Of a stretch of 42,750 nt of DNA, positions 1 through 9,218 are shown one piece after another. Source of the stretch: an uncultured Bacillota bacterium (GTDB lineage: Bacteria; Bacillota_I; Bacilli_A; RFN20; CAG-449); assembly GCA_905204225.1 (NCBI GenBank), contig CAJKZK010000003.1, forward strand, positions 1 to 42,750, written 5' to 3'. Within the stretch, counting starts at the first letter, position 1. Every line of letters starts with the position of its first letter. The notes beneath the pieces are model-generated. The model did not search any database. It was not told where the DNA came from and saw nothing but the letters and a program-made list of their open reading frames with translations. The position numbers and the translations under genes were made by a program.

Positions 1-1
1 A

Positions 2-2332
2 GATACATATCCTAAAAAAGTAGAACTTAATGCATTAAATCCTATTATGGTTAAAGATATGCAATATAGCCATGGTGTTGAAATTGATGAAAATGCAAAA
101 ATGCCTAAATATCGTACTATTACTTCACCTATTGGAGAATTAACATTAGCAATGTTAATGGATAAAGAATATGATGATCCATTATGGGAAGATTTATTAA
201 ATCAAATGTCATTTAAAGAAACAACTGAATTATGTGGTGTAGGATCTCATATTATCAATGGCGTTACAAGTATTTCTTCACCATCAGTTATTGCTCATGA
301 TGGCCCTGCAGGTGTTAAAACTGACACTCCAAAATCTACTAGAGGTGGAGATATTGATACATTTATGGCTTTCCCTAGTGGAATTAATCTTGCTTCAACA
401 TGGAATAATGAATTAGTAAGAAAAGTATGTAATGCTTTTGGCTTAGAAATGATGCACGCTAAAGTTGGTGAAATATATGGTACTGGTGCTGGTATTCATA
501 GATCAACTTATGGTGGAAGAAACTGGGAATATTTTTCTGAAGATAGTTTCTTATCAGGAAGAATACTTAATTATGAAGTAATAGGCTTACAAGAAAAAGG
601 TGCTATTGTTAATATTAAACATTTAGTTTTAAATGATCAAGAAATATATCGTTGTGGTGGCACTACTTGGGCTAATGAACAAAGTATAAGAGAAATATAT
701 TTAAAAGCTTTCGAAGAAGCTGTTGTTGATGGAAAAGCAAATGGAGTAATGTCTTCATTAAATAGAATTGGTTGTATTTGGGCTGGTAAACATAAAGGCT
801 TATTAACTAATGTTTTAAGAAAAGAATGGGGCTTTATTGGCTTTGTTGAAACAGATTCAGCAACTGGTACTTATATGAGAGAAGGAGATACTAGAGCTGA
901 AGCTATTCTTGCTGGAAATGATTTATGGCTCAGAGGTTCTAATAATATTAAAGAATTATGGGGAGATTATAGAAACAATCCAACAGTTTGCCAAGCTTTA
1001 AGAGTATCTGCTAAAAACATTTTATATGTTGTTGTTCATTCTATGGCAATGAATGGAATTGACAGTAGTACAAAAATTATTGAAATAACTCCATGGTATT
1101 TTAATGTAATGTTAGGAGCAGAAATTACAGTTGGAATTATAACTGGTGTATGTGTAACATTATTAGTTTTATCTTATGTAATAAGAATGAAAAAGAAAGG
1201 TAATAAAAAAATGAATAATAATGAGGATAATAATATCAACTTTGAAACTAAAAAAGAAAAGAAACCTAGTATTTCACCACAAAAGAAGAAACAATTAATT
1301 ATTTTTGGTGCAGCAATTGTTGTAGTATCTGCAACTATAGGAATTGTAGCAGGTGTATTAACAAATAAAAAAGATGATAATAGAACTAGTTCAGGAAATA
1401 ATCCTGTATCAAGTGAAACAAATAAACCAACAAGTTCGTCACAAGAAGAAATTCAATATTTCGATTATATTGTTGAAGCTGAACACATGAATGTTATTAA
1501 TCCAAAAGGATCTAAAATTACTCAAAAAGCTCATCAATGTAGTAATGATAATATGATTGATCATATTAATTTAGCAGAAAGCTATAGAATTGATTTCTAT
1601 AGTGAAAAAAATGCACCTGGTGAATTTTATATTTCTTTACCAAGTAATGCTGATGTTGTAGTTAAAGATAATATTAAAGAAATTAAAATTAATGGTAAAG
1701 CAATTGATATTGATAAAGAAGCAACTTGTAAAATCCAAACTAATTGGTATAAAGCTACTAGTGAACATATTGCTACAGTTAATTTTACAAAAGGTATTAA
1801 TGTTATTGAAATAGTTCCATTTGAAACTTCAGAAGTTAATTTTGATTATTTTGAATTGTTAGATGTTCAAGGTGAATTAAAAGAAGTTAATAAATATGAA
1901 GCAGAAGATTATTTTACTACAACAGAAGAATTTGCTGAAAAAACATACGGTAGAGAATGTGGTGCAGCAAGTAATGGTAAATGGGTAAATGGTTCACAAA
2001 ATGCGATATTTAATTTCAAATTTAATAGTGATAAAGCTGCAAAAGCAGATTTATATGCTTCGATGCCATTTGGAGCTAAATCAGTTTTATGGAGTGAATT
2101 ATTTGAAAGCATTACAGTTAATGGAAAAGTATATACATTTGGTGCTGAAGAAGGTCAATTTACTGATAGTAGTATTTCTTCACCACACTGGTATACAAAC
2201 TCAGCATTTAAGATGGGTACAATTGATTTAGTAAGTGGAGAAAACACTATTACAATGAAGCCAATGACTTCTGCTAATTTCAATTTCGATTTTATTGATT
2301 TATTGACTGATGCAGTTACAAAAGCTCTTTAA
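2..2332 (+). CDS. GH3 glycosidase (5'-partial) with transmembrane hairpin and C-terminal carbohydrate-binding modules
   Basis: The frame is open from base 2, so the N-terminus lies outside the window; the ATG at 47 is internal. Numbering from that ATG, residues ~40-330 are the GH3 (beta-glucosidase/beta-xylosidase family) barrel: a GINLASTWN stretch, GIHRSTYGGRNWEYFSED, the KH pair in NIKHLVLND, and the nucleophile region GFVETDS with D270 as likely catalytic Asp. The usual GH3 C-domain is absent downstream, so it was probably N-terminal, as in the permuted relatives in this window. Two hydrophobic segments (~358-381 and ~415-438) flank a Lys-rich linker, predicting an anchor hairpin with a cytoplasmic loop. 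Two CBM6-like modules follow (~470-610 and ~620-761; YEAEDY opening, NFDFIDL ending). The enzyme and the binding modules would thus both be outside the cell. A terminator follows directly. Substrate specificity cannot be read from the sequence. Confidence 0.88.
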   Translation, partial: DTYPKKVELNALNPIMVKDMQYSHGVEIDENAKMPKYRTITSPIGELTLAMLMDKEYDDPLWEDLLNQMSFKETTELCGVGSHIINGVTSISSPSVIAHDGPAGVKTDTPKSTRGGDIDTFMAFPSGINLASTWNNELVRKVCNAFGLEMMHAKVGEIYGTGAGIHRSTYGGRNWEYFSEDSFLSGRILNYEVIGLQEKGAIVNIKHLVLNDQEIYRCGGTTWANEQSIREIYLKAFEEAVVDGKANGVMSSLNRIGCIWAGKHKGLLTNVLRKEWGFIGFVETDSATGTYMREGDTRAEAILAGNDLWLRGSNNIKELWGDYRNNPTVCQALRVSAKNILYVVVHSMAMNGIDSSTKIIEITPWYFNVMLGAEITVGIITGVCVTLLVLSYVIRMKKKGNKKMNNNEDNNINFETKKEKKPSISPQKKKQLIIFGAAIVVVSATIGIVAGVLTNKKDDNRTSSGNNPVSSETNKPTSSSQEEIQYFDYIVEAEHMNVINPKGSKITQKAHQCSNDNMIDHINLAESYRIDFYSEKNAPGEFYISLPSNADVVVKDNIKEIKINGKAIDIDKEATCKIQTNWYKATSEHIATVNFTKGINVIEIVPFETSEVNFDYFELLDVQGELKEVNKYEAEDYFTTTEEFAEKTYGRECGAASNGKWVNGSQNAIFNFKFNSDKAAKADLYASMPFGAKSVLWSELFESITVNGKVYTFGAEEGQFTDSSISSPHWYTNSAFKMGTIDLVSGENTITMKPMTSANFNFDFIDLLTDAVTKAL

Positions 2333-2340
2333 TTAAGCTA

Positions 2341-2382
2341 AAAAATCCTTATTGTTATTTGATGTAACATAGGGATTTTTTT
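2341..2382 (+). terminator. Rho-independent terminator after the GH3-CBM gene
   Basis: A 12-bp stem (2341-2352 with 2369-2380, one U-G pair) closes a 16-nt loop. The stem's own T-rich right arm and the following T bases provide the U tract. It lies 8 bases after the stop codon. Confidence 0.8.
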
Positions 2383-2391
2383 AATTTAGCG

Positions 2392-2420
2392 TTTACTAAT
2401 AAACCACTTCATGATAAGAT
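2392..2420 (+). promoter_or_regulatory. Sigma-A-type promoter of the structured RNA
   Basis: TTTACT (2392-2397) and TAAGAT (2415-2420) are spaced by 17 bases. The predicted start falls just where the long closing stem of the RNA begins (about 2422-2427), which supports the assignment. The boxes are 4/6 and 4/6 matches. The -35 region also contains AGCGTTTACT, which resembles one half of a catabolite-responsive element. Confidence 0.5.
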
Positions 2421-2591
2421 AAAAATGTCTAGAGGATACATGCGATTCCTACAATTATATTTAAGGAAGTCTTTTTCATCTCTATGGTGTTGAAAGCTAA
2501 GGGCTATCCACTTAGAATCCTAAAATAGAGAAAAGATATCCGCTCTGAACCTTCGGGATTCAGCTTTAAATCCTACTAGACATTTTATTTT
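2421..2591 (+). ncRNA. ssrS: Structured small RNA, probable 6S RNA
   Basis: The ends pair perfectly: AAAATGTCTAG (2422-2432) with CTAGACATTTT (2576-2586). The stem is extended by AGGAT (2433-2437) with ATCCT (2570-2574), with one bulged A. Inside is a weakly paired central region, then an upper stem (TCTCTAT with ATAGAGA) capped by a CTAAG/CTTAG hairpin. On the 3' side of the bubble is a CTGAA-CC-TTCG-GG-ATTCAG hairpin. A rod of about 170 nt with closing stem, large central bubble and a short 3'-side hairpin is the 6S RNA plan; 6S RNA binds sigma-A RNA polymerase as an open-promoter mimic. It has its own promoter and a TTTTATTTT tail. The alternative is a leader of the transketolase gene that starts 16 bases later. 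The call rests on shape only; no covariance search was possible. Confidence 0.6.
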
Positions 2592-2606
2592 GTAAAGGAA
2601 AATTAT

Positions 2607-4571
2607 ATGAAAACATCTATTTTATCAGTTAGCTGCATAAGAGCTTTATGTATTGATACTATTAACAAAGCTAAATCTGGTCATCCTGGAATGGCTCTTG
2701 GTAGTGCACCTATTCTTTATACATTGTTTACTCGTCATTTAAAAGCTGATCCAACTAATCCAAATTGGATTAATAGAGATCGTTTTGTTTTATCTGCAGG
2801 TCATGCTTCATCATTACTTTATGTAATTTTACATTTAGCAGGTTATGGAATAAGCATTGATGATTTAAAACAATTTCGTCAATTAGGTTCTATTACTCCT
2901 GGTCATCCTGAAATAGGTGTTACTCCTGGAATCGATGCTTCAAGTGGACCTCTTGGTCAAGGTATTGGTCAAGCTGTTGGTTTAGCTTTAGCAGAACAAT
3001 CATTAAAAAATATATATACAAATTCAAATCAAATATTTGATCATTATACATATTGTTTATGTGGTGATGGTTGCTTACAAGAAGGTATTTCTCAAGAAGC
3101 AATATCATTTGCAGGACATCAAAAATTAAATAAATTAATATTATTATATGATGCTAATAATGTTACTCTTGATGGTAATCTTGATTTATCATTTTCTGAA
3201 GATGTTAAAAAAAGATTCCAAGCTTCTGAATGGAATACTTTAGAAGTCAAAGATGGTAATGATATTGAAGCAATTGATCAAGCAATTATTCAAGCTAAAA
3301 TTTCAACAAAACCAACCTTAATTATGGTTCATACAATTATTGGATACGGTTCACAAAATCAAGGAACAAGTAAAGTTCATGGTGCTCCTTTAGGAGAAAA
3401 TGATGGTTTAATTGCTAAAAAGAGTTATGGATATAATTTTGGTGAATTTGAAGTACCAGAAGAAGTTAAGCAAGATTTTAATAATACATTTATTAAAAGA
3501 GGTAAAGAAGCATATAAACAATGGAAAGAAAAATATGATTTATATTGTGCAAAAAATCCTCAAGAAGCAAAATTCCTTGCAAGTACTTTAGATAACAATA
3601 TTCCAACAACTTTATATCAAGAAAATCCTCGTTATGAAGTTGGTTATAAAGAAGCAAGTAGACAAACTTCTAAAACCATTTTAAATTTATTACATGCTAA
3701 TATTCCTAATTTAGTTGGTGGTTCTGCTGATGTAGCAGGTTCAGTTTATACTAAAATTGATGGAGGAAAATATTTTACTCCAGAAGATAGATCAGGAAGA
3801 TCAATTAATTTTGGTATTAGAGAATTTGCAATGGCTGCTATTCAAAATGGTATGCTTTTACATGGTGGACTTAGAACTTATGTTGGTTGTTTCTTAGTTT
3901 TTGCTGATTATATGAAACCTGCTATTAGAATGGCTGCTTTATCTCACTTACCAGCTATTTATATTTTCTCTCATGATTCAATTGCAGTCGGCGAAGATGG
4001 ACCTACTCATCAACCAATTGAACAACTTGCAATGTTAAGATCAATACCTAATGTAGAAGTATATAGACCATGTGACGCTAATGAAGTTGGAACAGCTTAT
4101 AAAATGATGTTATCTCAAAATGATCATCCATGTTGTATTATTTTAACTAGACAAGCTCTTCCTGTTTTAGCAGGGACAACTTCTTTAGATGTTGAAAAAG
4201 GTGGATATGTTGTTTCTAAAGAAATTGGTGAAAAACCAGCTTTAACAATTATTGCTAGTGGATCAGAAGTCAGCTTAGCATGTGAAGCTCAACAAAAATT
4301 AATTAATGAAGGCATTGATGTTAGAGTAGTTTCTATGATGTGTCAAGAAAGATTCTTACATCAAGATCCAGTTTATATTAAAGAAACTTTAGGTGTAGAA
4401 TATTCAAAACGTATTGCAGTAGAAATGTTAACAAGTTTTGGTTGGCATAAATTTGCTCCACATGTTATGAGTATTGATGAATTTGGTGTGTCTGCTCCTG
4501 CTAGTGACGCTATTAAACATTTCAATTTTACTTCTGATGAATTAGTTAGAAGAATTAAAGAAATTTTATAA
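2607..4571 (+). CDS. tkt: Transketolase
   Basis: A complete 654-residue transketolase, the normal length. It moves two-carbon units between ketose and aldose phosphates with thiamine diphosphate and Mg2+ in the non-oxidative pentose phosphate pathway. Visible landmarks are AKSGHPGMALGSAP near the N-terminus, the ThDP/Mg motif GDGCLQEGISQEA, HGAPLG, and GEDGPTHQP, the substrate- and cofactor-contacting loop of the Pyr domain; the C-terminal domain is intact. An AAAGGA Shine-Dalgarno sequence (2595-2600) precedes the ATG. A strong hairpin terminator follows, so it is probably one transcription unit separate from xylAB. Lying next to xylose genes and transaldolase, it completes the route from xylulose-5-phosphate to glycolysis. 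Confidence 0.96.
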   Translation: MKTSILSVSCIRALCIDTINKAKSGHPGMALGSAPILYTLFTRHLKADPTNPNWINRDRFVLSAGHASSLLYVILHLAGYGISIDDLKQFRQLGSITPGHPEIGVTPGIDASSGPLGQGIGQAVGLALAEQSLKNIYTNSNQIFDHYTYCLCGDGCLQEGISQEAISFAGHQKLNKLILLYDANNVTLDGNLDLSFSEDVKKRFQASEWNTLEVKDGNDIEAIDQAIIQAKISTKPTLIMVHTIIGYGSQNQGTSKVHGAPLGENDGLIAKKSYGYNFGEFEVPEEVKQDFNNTFIKRGKEAYKQWKEKYDLYCAKNPQEAKFLASTLDNNIPTTLYQENPRYEVGYKEASRQTSKTILNLLHANIPNLVGGSADVAGSVYTKIDGGKYFTPEDRSGRSINFGIREFAMAAIQNGMLLHGGLRTYVGCFLVFADYMKPAIRMAALSHLPAIYIFSHDSIAVGEDGPTHQPIEQLAMLRSIPNVEVYRPCDANEVGTAYKMMLSQNDHPCCIILTRQALPVLAGTTSLDVEKGGYVVSKEIGEKPALTIIASGSEVSLACEAQQKLINEGIDVRVVSMMCQERFLHQDPVYIKETLGVEYSKRIAVEMLTSFGWHKFAPHVMSIDEFGVSAPASDAIKHFNFTSDELVRRIKEIL

Positions 4572-4578
4572 TTGAGTA

Positions 4579-4601
4579 AGCACACTTCTAGTGTGCTTTT
4601 A
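4579..4601 (+). terminator. Rho-independent terminator after tkt
   Basis: A perfect 7-bp stem, AGCACAC (4579-4585) with GTGTGCT (4591-4597), has a 5-base loop and is followed by a T run. It makes an upstream TTG start of the next gene (at 4572) unlikely. Confidence 0.85.
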
Positions 4602-4607
4602 TTAAAT

Positions 4608-5573
4608 ATGAATAAAAATGAAATCGAGATAGTTAAATATCCTAAAATAAAACATATAAAAATGTTTGTTAACGAAATTAAATCTGTAGAAAATCATATT
4701 CATAATGATTTTGAAATTTTTGTTGTCCTTAAAAATATTGGTGTTGCGAGAATTAATTCTAAATTATATGAATTGAAAAAGGGAGATATATTTTTTATTA
4801 ATTCGTCAGATGTTCATTCTTTATCAAGTAAAATGACTGAAGATAATAAAATATTAAATCCAACATTTTTATTGATACAGGTTTCCAATCATTTTGTAAG
4901 AGACTATTTTCCTCAAATACAAACAACAGTTTTTAAATCTCAAAATTTAAAAGATATTCTTTCTAAAGAAAATTATCAAATTGTTTTGAAGCTACTTATT
5001 AACTTGGCAATTAATTATTTTTCTAGCGAAAATTATTATCAACTTGATGTTATCGCTGATATTAGTAAATTTTTTTCTTATATTTATAAATATAATCAAC
5101 ATGAAATAATTTCAGAAGTGCAAAAACAAAAACTAAGGAAAAGAAATAATAGAATTGAAAGAATAATATCATATATTGACGCAAATTTTGATTCTCAAAT
5201 TAGAATAGAAGATATTACATCTTCTGAAAATATGACAGTAACACATTTTTCCCATTTGTTTACATCAACATTTGGTATGACATTTCAAGAATATATATCT
5301 ATTAAAAGAATGGAGCAAAGCATAAGATTAATGGCAAATAAGGAAAAGACATTAATTGAAATTAGCTTTGAAAGTGGATTTTCTGATCCAAAATATATGA
5401 ATAAGATTTTTCTTAAAAAATATGGTTGTACCGCTAAAGAATATCGAAAAAAATATTTAGATTATAATAATGATTTGATAGAAAATAAAGGCAAATTTGA
5501 AAAAATATATTCTGATTGTGATGCTTTGCAAGAAGTCAAATTATTTTTAAATAATATGAACTCTAATTGTTAA
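4608..5573 (+). CDS. AraC-family transcriptional regulator
   Basis: A 321-residue regulator. I start it at the ATG at 4608, because the TTG at 4572 would put the tkt terminator inside the gene. Residues ~20-100 resemble a cupin-like sensing domain (HIHNDFEIFVVL, GDIFFINSSDVHSL). Residues ~185-285 form the two helix-turn-helix units of AraC proteins (RIERIISYIDANF..., MTVTHFSHLFTSTFGMTFQEYI, ISFESGFSDPKYMNKIFLKKYG). A tail of about 35 residues follows that is not typical. It is tail-to-tail with a second AraC gene, overlapping it by 11 bases. By position it may sense a pentose or oligosaccharide and control tkt or the xyl operon; the ligand is not deducible. No good Shine-Dalgarno sequence is seen before the ATG. 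Confidence 0.85.
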   Translation: MNKNEIEIVKYPKIKHIKMFVNEIKSVENHIHNDFEIFVVLKNIGVARINSKLYELKKGDIFFINSSDVHSLSSKMTEDNKILNPTFLLIQVSNHFVRDYFPQIQTTVFKSQNLKDILSKENYQIVLKLLINLAINYFSSENYYQLDVIADISKFFSYIYKYNQHEIISEVQKQKLRKRNNRIERIISYIDANFDSQIRIEDITSSENMTVTHFSHLFTSTFGMTFQEYISIKRMEQSIRLMANKEKTLIEISFESGFSDPKYMNKIFLKKYGCTAKEYRKKYLDYNNDLIENKGKFEKIYSDCDALQEVKLFLNNMNSNC

Positions 5574-6333
5574 TTAAATTTTGTCTATATTGGCTAGGAG
5601 TTAATTTTTTTATTTGCAAAAAGTTTCTGTTAAATGTTCTTAAAGATGTATAACCACAACTATATGCTAAATCACTTATAGGTGTTAAGCAGTCGTCCAT
5701 CATTAATTCGCATACTTTATTTATTCTATATTCATTTAAATATGACAAAAAATTACTATTTAAACCATTATTAACAATTGATGAAAGGTAATGATAATCA
5801 TATCCTAATTCTTTTGCTAATTTTTTTAAAGAAATATTTTCTTGATAATTTTTTTCTATGTAAGTTAAAACATGCTGCATTAATGTATTATATTTAATGT
5901 CTCTAGAAATTAATTTATTGCTTGTATATAGATATACAATATAATATAAATTGCTTTTTAGAAGAAAAGTATTATCATTATTTTGTAATTGATCAATTAT
6001 ATTTTTGTCATCAAGATTGAAATATGGCTTTTCTGCACAATAAAGAAGAGATTGCTTATAATATTTTGCTACATATGAAGAAGCAAAAATTAAAATAAAT
6101 GTTTTAGAATGCGTTTCTGTCATATATGAATGAATTTGATTTGGTAGTATTAATAAGCATTGATTTTTTTTAAGACTATATTTTTCTTTTTCAATAAAAA
6201 CAATAATTTCACCTTCAAATACATAGATTAATTCAAAAGAATCATGAAAATGAGATCCAAATTCTAAATTTGTATCGTATTGTCTATATATATAATTAAT
6301 AGAAGATGAATGGTGTTTTTCGTATTCAATCAT
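5563..6333 (-). CDS. AraC-family transcriptional regulator, divergent from xylA
   Basis: A 256-residue AraC protein. The N-terminal cupin-like part has GSHFHDSFELIYVFEGE and LLILPNQIHSYM. The C-terminal ~100 residues carry the double HTH (VLTYIEKNYQENISLKKLAKELG, then ISDLAYSCGYTSLRTFNRNFLQIKKLTPSQYR). It ends with TAG. It is transcribed away from xylA across a 100-bp intergenic region, the classic arrangement for a local activator or repressor of a sugar operon, so it is the best candidate for controlling xylA-xylB-tal-GH43. It is clearly different in length and tail from the neighbouring AraC protein, so the pair is not a simple recent duplication. Confidence 0.88.
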   Translation of the reverse strand: MIEYEKHHSSSINYIYRQYDTNLEFGSHFHDSFELIYVFEGEIIVFIEKEKYSLKKNQCLLILPNQIHSYMTETHSKTFILIFASSYVAKYYKQSLLYCAEKPYFNLDDKNIIDQLQNNDNTFLLKSNLYYIVYLYTSNKLISRDIKYNTLMQHVLTYIEKNYQENISLKKLAKELGYDYHYLSSIVNNGLNSNFLSYLNEYRINKVCELMMDDCLTPISDLAYSCGYTSLRTFNRNFLQIKKLTPSQYRQNLINN

Positions 6334-6379
6334 ATTTGTAAAATCTTAACTTTCGTCTACTATTATAAAACTTTTGCAA

Positions 6380-6408
6380 TTGTTTATCAATATCTTAATT
6401 TATACAAT
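6380..6408 (+). promoter_or_regulatory. Promoter of the xylA operon
   Basis: TTGTTT (6380-6385), a 17-base spacer and TACAAT (6403-6408) precede xylA. The transcript would start near 6415 and the Shine-Dalgarno sequence AGAGAGGA follows at about 6419-6426. The same two boxes with the same spacing recur before the second response regulator (26523-26551). Confidence 0.65.
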
Positions 6409-6433
6409 AATAATATAAAGAGAGGACAATAAT

Positions 6434-7750
6434 ATGGAAATTTTCCCAACAATAAAACAAATTAAATACGAAGGACCACAATCTAATAATCCTTTAGCTT
6501 TCAAATTTTATGATGCTAATAAAGTGGTTCTTGGAAAAACAATGCAAGAATGGCTACCTTTTGCAATGGCTTGGTGGCATAATTTAGGAGCTGCTGGAAG
6601 AGATATGTTTGGTAATGAAACTATTGATAAATCTTTTGGCGCAATTAAAGGAACTATGGAACATGCAAAAGCAAAAGTTGATGCAGGATTTGAATTTATG
6701 CAAAAACTTGGCATTAAATATTTTTGCTTTCATGATGTTGATTTAGTTCCTGAAGATGAAGATATTAATGTTACAAATAATAGATTAGATGAAATTAGCA
6801 ATTACATTTTATCTAAAATGAAAAATACAGATATTAAATGCTTATGGGGAACTGCTAATATGTTTTCTAATCCAAAATTTATGAATGGTGCAGGATCAAC
6901 TAATAGTGCAGAAGTATATTGCTTTGCAGCAGCCCAAATTAAAAAAGCGTTAGAAATAACAACAAAATTAGGCGGAAGAGGATATGTTTTTTGGGGTGGA
7001 AGAGAAGGATATGAGACTCTTCTAAATACAGATGTTAAATTTGAACAAGAAAATATTGCTCATTTAATGCATTTAGCAGTTGATTATGGACGTAAAATTG
7101 GCTTTAAAGGCGATTTCTATATTGAACCTAAACCAAAAGAACCAATGAAACAACAATATGATTCTGATGCTGCTACAGCAATTGGCTTTATTAGACATTA
7201 TGGTTTGGAGAAAGATTTCAAATTAAATATTGAGGCTAACCATGCTACTTTAGCTGGTCATACATTTGAACATGATTTAAGAATATCCGCAATTAATGGA
7301 ATGTTAGGATCAATTGATGCTAATCAAGGTGATCCAATACTTGGATGGGATACCGATGAATTTCCATTTGATGTTTATAGTGCAACTTTTGCAATGTTAG
7401 AAGTAATAAAAAATAATGGGTTGACAGGTGGATTTAATTTTGATGCTAAAAATAGAAGACCATCTAATAGTGTTGAAGACATGTTTGAAGGATACATTTT
7501 AGGTATGGATACTTTTGCTCTTGGCTTAATCAATGCTGCTAAGATAATTGAAGATGGTAGAATTGATGATTTCATAAAAGAAAAATATTCATCTTTTAAT
7601 GAAGGAATTGGTAAACAAATTAGAGATAATAATGTAACATTAGAAGAATTATCTAAATATGCTGAAGATAAAAAAGTATGTCATAATCCTGGCTCAGGAA
7701 AACAAGAATATTTAGAATCAATAATTAATCAAATAATGTTTGGAAAGTAA
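6434..7750 (+). CDS. xylA: Xylose isomerase
   Basis: A 438-residue class II xylose isomerase, converting D-xylose to D-xylulose in the cytoplasm with two divalent metal ions. The sequence shows the catalytic His in FCFHDVDLVPED, the metal/substrate Lys-Glu region YIEPKPKEPMKQQYD, NIEANHATLAGHTFEHDL, and the second-metal motif SIDANQGDPILGWDTDEFP. The N-terminal FPTIKQIKYEGP and the MAWWHNLGAAGRDMFG loop are typical. A good AGAGAGGA ribosome site and a strong promoter precede it. It is first in the operon xylA-xylB-tal-GH43, whose genes overlap or abut by one base, implying coordinated translation. Confidence 0.98.
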   Translation: MEIFPTIKQIKYEGPQSNNPLAFKFYDANKVVLGKTMQEWLPFAMAWWHNLGAAGRDMFGNETIDKSFGAIKGTMEHAKAKVDAGFEFMQKLGIKYFCFHDVDLVPEDEDINVTNNRLDEISNYILSKMKNTDIKCLWGTANMFSNPKFMNGAGSTNSAEVYCFAAAQIKKALEITTKLGGRGYVFWGGREGYETLLNTDVKFEQENIAHLMHLAVDYGRKIGFKGDFYIEPKPKEPMKQQYDSDAATAIGFIRHYGLEKDFKLNIEANHATLAGHTFEHDLRISAINGMLGSIDANQGDPILGWDTDEFPFDVYSATFAMLEVIKNNGLTGGFNFDAKNRRPSNSVEDMFEGYILGMDTFALGLINAAKIIEDGRIDDFIKEKYSSFNEGIGKQIRDNNVTLEELSKYAEDKKVCHNPGSGKQEYLESIINQIMFGK

Positions 7751-7751
7751 A

Positions 7752-9218
7752 ATGAATACTTATATTGGAATTGATTTAGGTACTAGTGCGGTTAAAGCAT
7801 TACTTGTTAATGAAAATGGAGTGATTTTAAATGAAAAGTCATGTTCATATCCACTTTTAATTCCTAAAGAAAATTATAGTGAACAAGATCCAAACGAATG
7901 GTTTGAAAAAACTATTAACGTAATAAAATTATTATTAATTAATCAAGATAAATCTTTGGTTAAAGCAATTTCTTTTGGTGGTCAAATGCATGGCTTAGTA
8001 ATGCTTGATAAAAATGATTTAGTTATTAGGCCTGCAATTTTATGGAATGATGGTAGGGCGATAGAAGAAACTAATTATTTAAATCAAACTATTGGAAAAG
8101 AAAAAATTTCTTCTTACACGGGTAATATTGCTTTTGCAGGATTTACTGCTCCAAAATTATTATGGGTTTACAGTAATGAAAAAGAAAATTTTGATAAAAT
8201 TAATAAAATAATGCTCCCAAAAGATTATTTAATTTATAAAATGACAGGAGTTTTTGCTAGTGATGTTTCAGATGCCTCGGGGTTATTATTATTAGATGTT
8301 AAAAATAGAAAATACTCTAAAGAAATGCTTTCTCTATGTCATATTAATGAAACCAATTTGCCAAAATTATATGAATCTTATGAGGTAATTGGATTGTTGA
8401 AAAAAGAAATTGCACAAGAAATAGGATTATCTAATAATGTGAAAATTGTTGCAGGTGCTGGTGATAATGCTGCAGCGGCAATTGGAACAGGAACAATTGG
8501 TAATGGAGCTTGTAATATTTCATTAGGAACAAGTGGAACTATATTTTTATCATCTGATAAATTTTGTGTTGATGAAAAAAATGCTTTACATAGTTTTTGC
8601 TCAGCTTCAGGTCAATATCATTTAATGGGATGTATTTTGTCAGCTGCCTCTACTAGAAAATGGTGGCTTGAGAATATTTTAGAAGATGATAATTATGAAT
8701 TAGATGAAAAAAAATTAGATGATTCTAATGTAATATTTTTACCTTATTTAACAGGTGAAAGGTCACCTCATAATGATGTAAATGCTAGAGGTGCATTTGT
8801 TAATTTGTCAATTACTACGACAAGAGGACAAATGTCAAAGGCTATATTAGAAGGTGTGGCATTTGCTTTAAAAGATTGTTTAGAAGTTGCTAAGAAAAAT
8901 GGTGTTTATCCTACTTATTCAACTATATGTGGAGGTGGAAGCAAGTCTAAAGCTTGGAAACAAATTATAGCCGATGTGTTAAATATTCCAATAAGAGTTT
9001 TAAAAACAAATCAAGGTCCTGCTTTTGGTGCAGCAATACTTGCTATGGTAGGAGATGGAATATATTTAAATGTTGATTCTGCTTGTAAAAAAATTATTAA
9101 AGAAGAAGAGACTATATTACCTAATGAAAATAAAGTAAAATATTATCAAGATAAATATGAAATATTTAAAAAATTATATCCAGCATTAAAGGTGTTATAT
9201 AGAAAGGATAATTTATGA
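7752..9218 (+). CDS. xylB: Xylulokinase
   Basis: A 488-residue FGGY-family sugar kinase phosphorylating D-xylulose to xylulose-5-phosphate. I chose the ATG at 7752, one base after the xylA stop, with GGAAAG inside the end of xylA as ribosome site, rather than an earlier TTG. Features are GIDLGTSAVKALL (ATP-binding phosphate 1 loop), SFGGQMHGLVMLD and ILWNDGR, which are diagnostic of xylulokinase, GAGDNAAAAIGTG with the catalytic Asp, GERSPHND, and a C-terminal GGGSKSKAWKQIIADVL adenosine-binding segment. It ends with TGA, which overlaps the ATG of the next gene (ATGA), evidence for translational coupling and for TGA as a stop codon here. Confidence 0.97.
   Translation: MNTYIGIDLGTSAVKALLVNENGVILNEKSCSYPLLIPKENYSEQDPNEWFEKTINVIKLLLINQDKSLVKAISFGGQMHGLVMLDKNDLVIRPAILWNDGRAIEETNYLNQTIGKEKISSYTGNIAFAGFTAPKLLWVYSNEKENFDKINKIMLPKDYLIYKMTGVFASDVSDASGLLLLDVKNRKYSKEMLSLCHINETNLPKLYESYEVIGLLKKEIAQEIGLSNNVKIVAGAGDNAAAAIGTGTIGNGACNISLGTSGTIFLSSDKFCVDEKNALHSFCSASGQYHLMGCILSAASTRKWWLENILEDDNYELDEKKLDDSNVIFLPYLTGERSPHNDVNARGAFVNLSITTTRGQMSKAILEGVAFALKDCLEVAKKNGVYPTYSTICGGGSKSKAWKQIIADVLNIPIRVLKTNQGPAFGAAILAMVGDGIYLNVDSACKKIIKEEETILPNENKVKYYQDKYEIFKKLYPALKVLYRKDNL

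Noticed and set aside
4572..4607. TTG start for the first AraC regulator
   Set aside because: It would place the tkt terminator hairpin inside the coding region; the ATG at 4608 is the first start after the hairpin.
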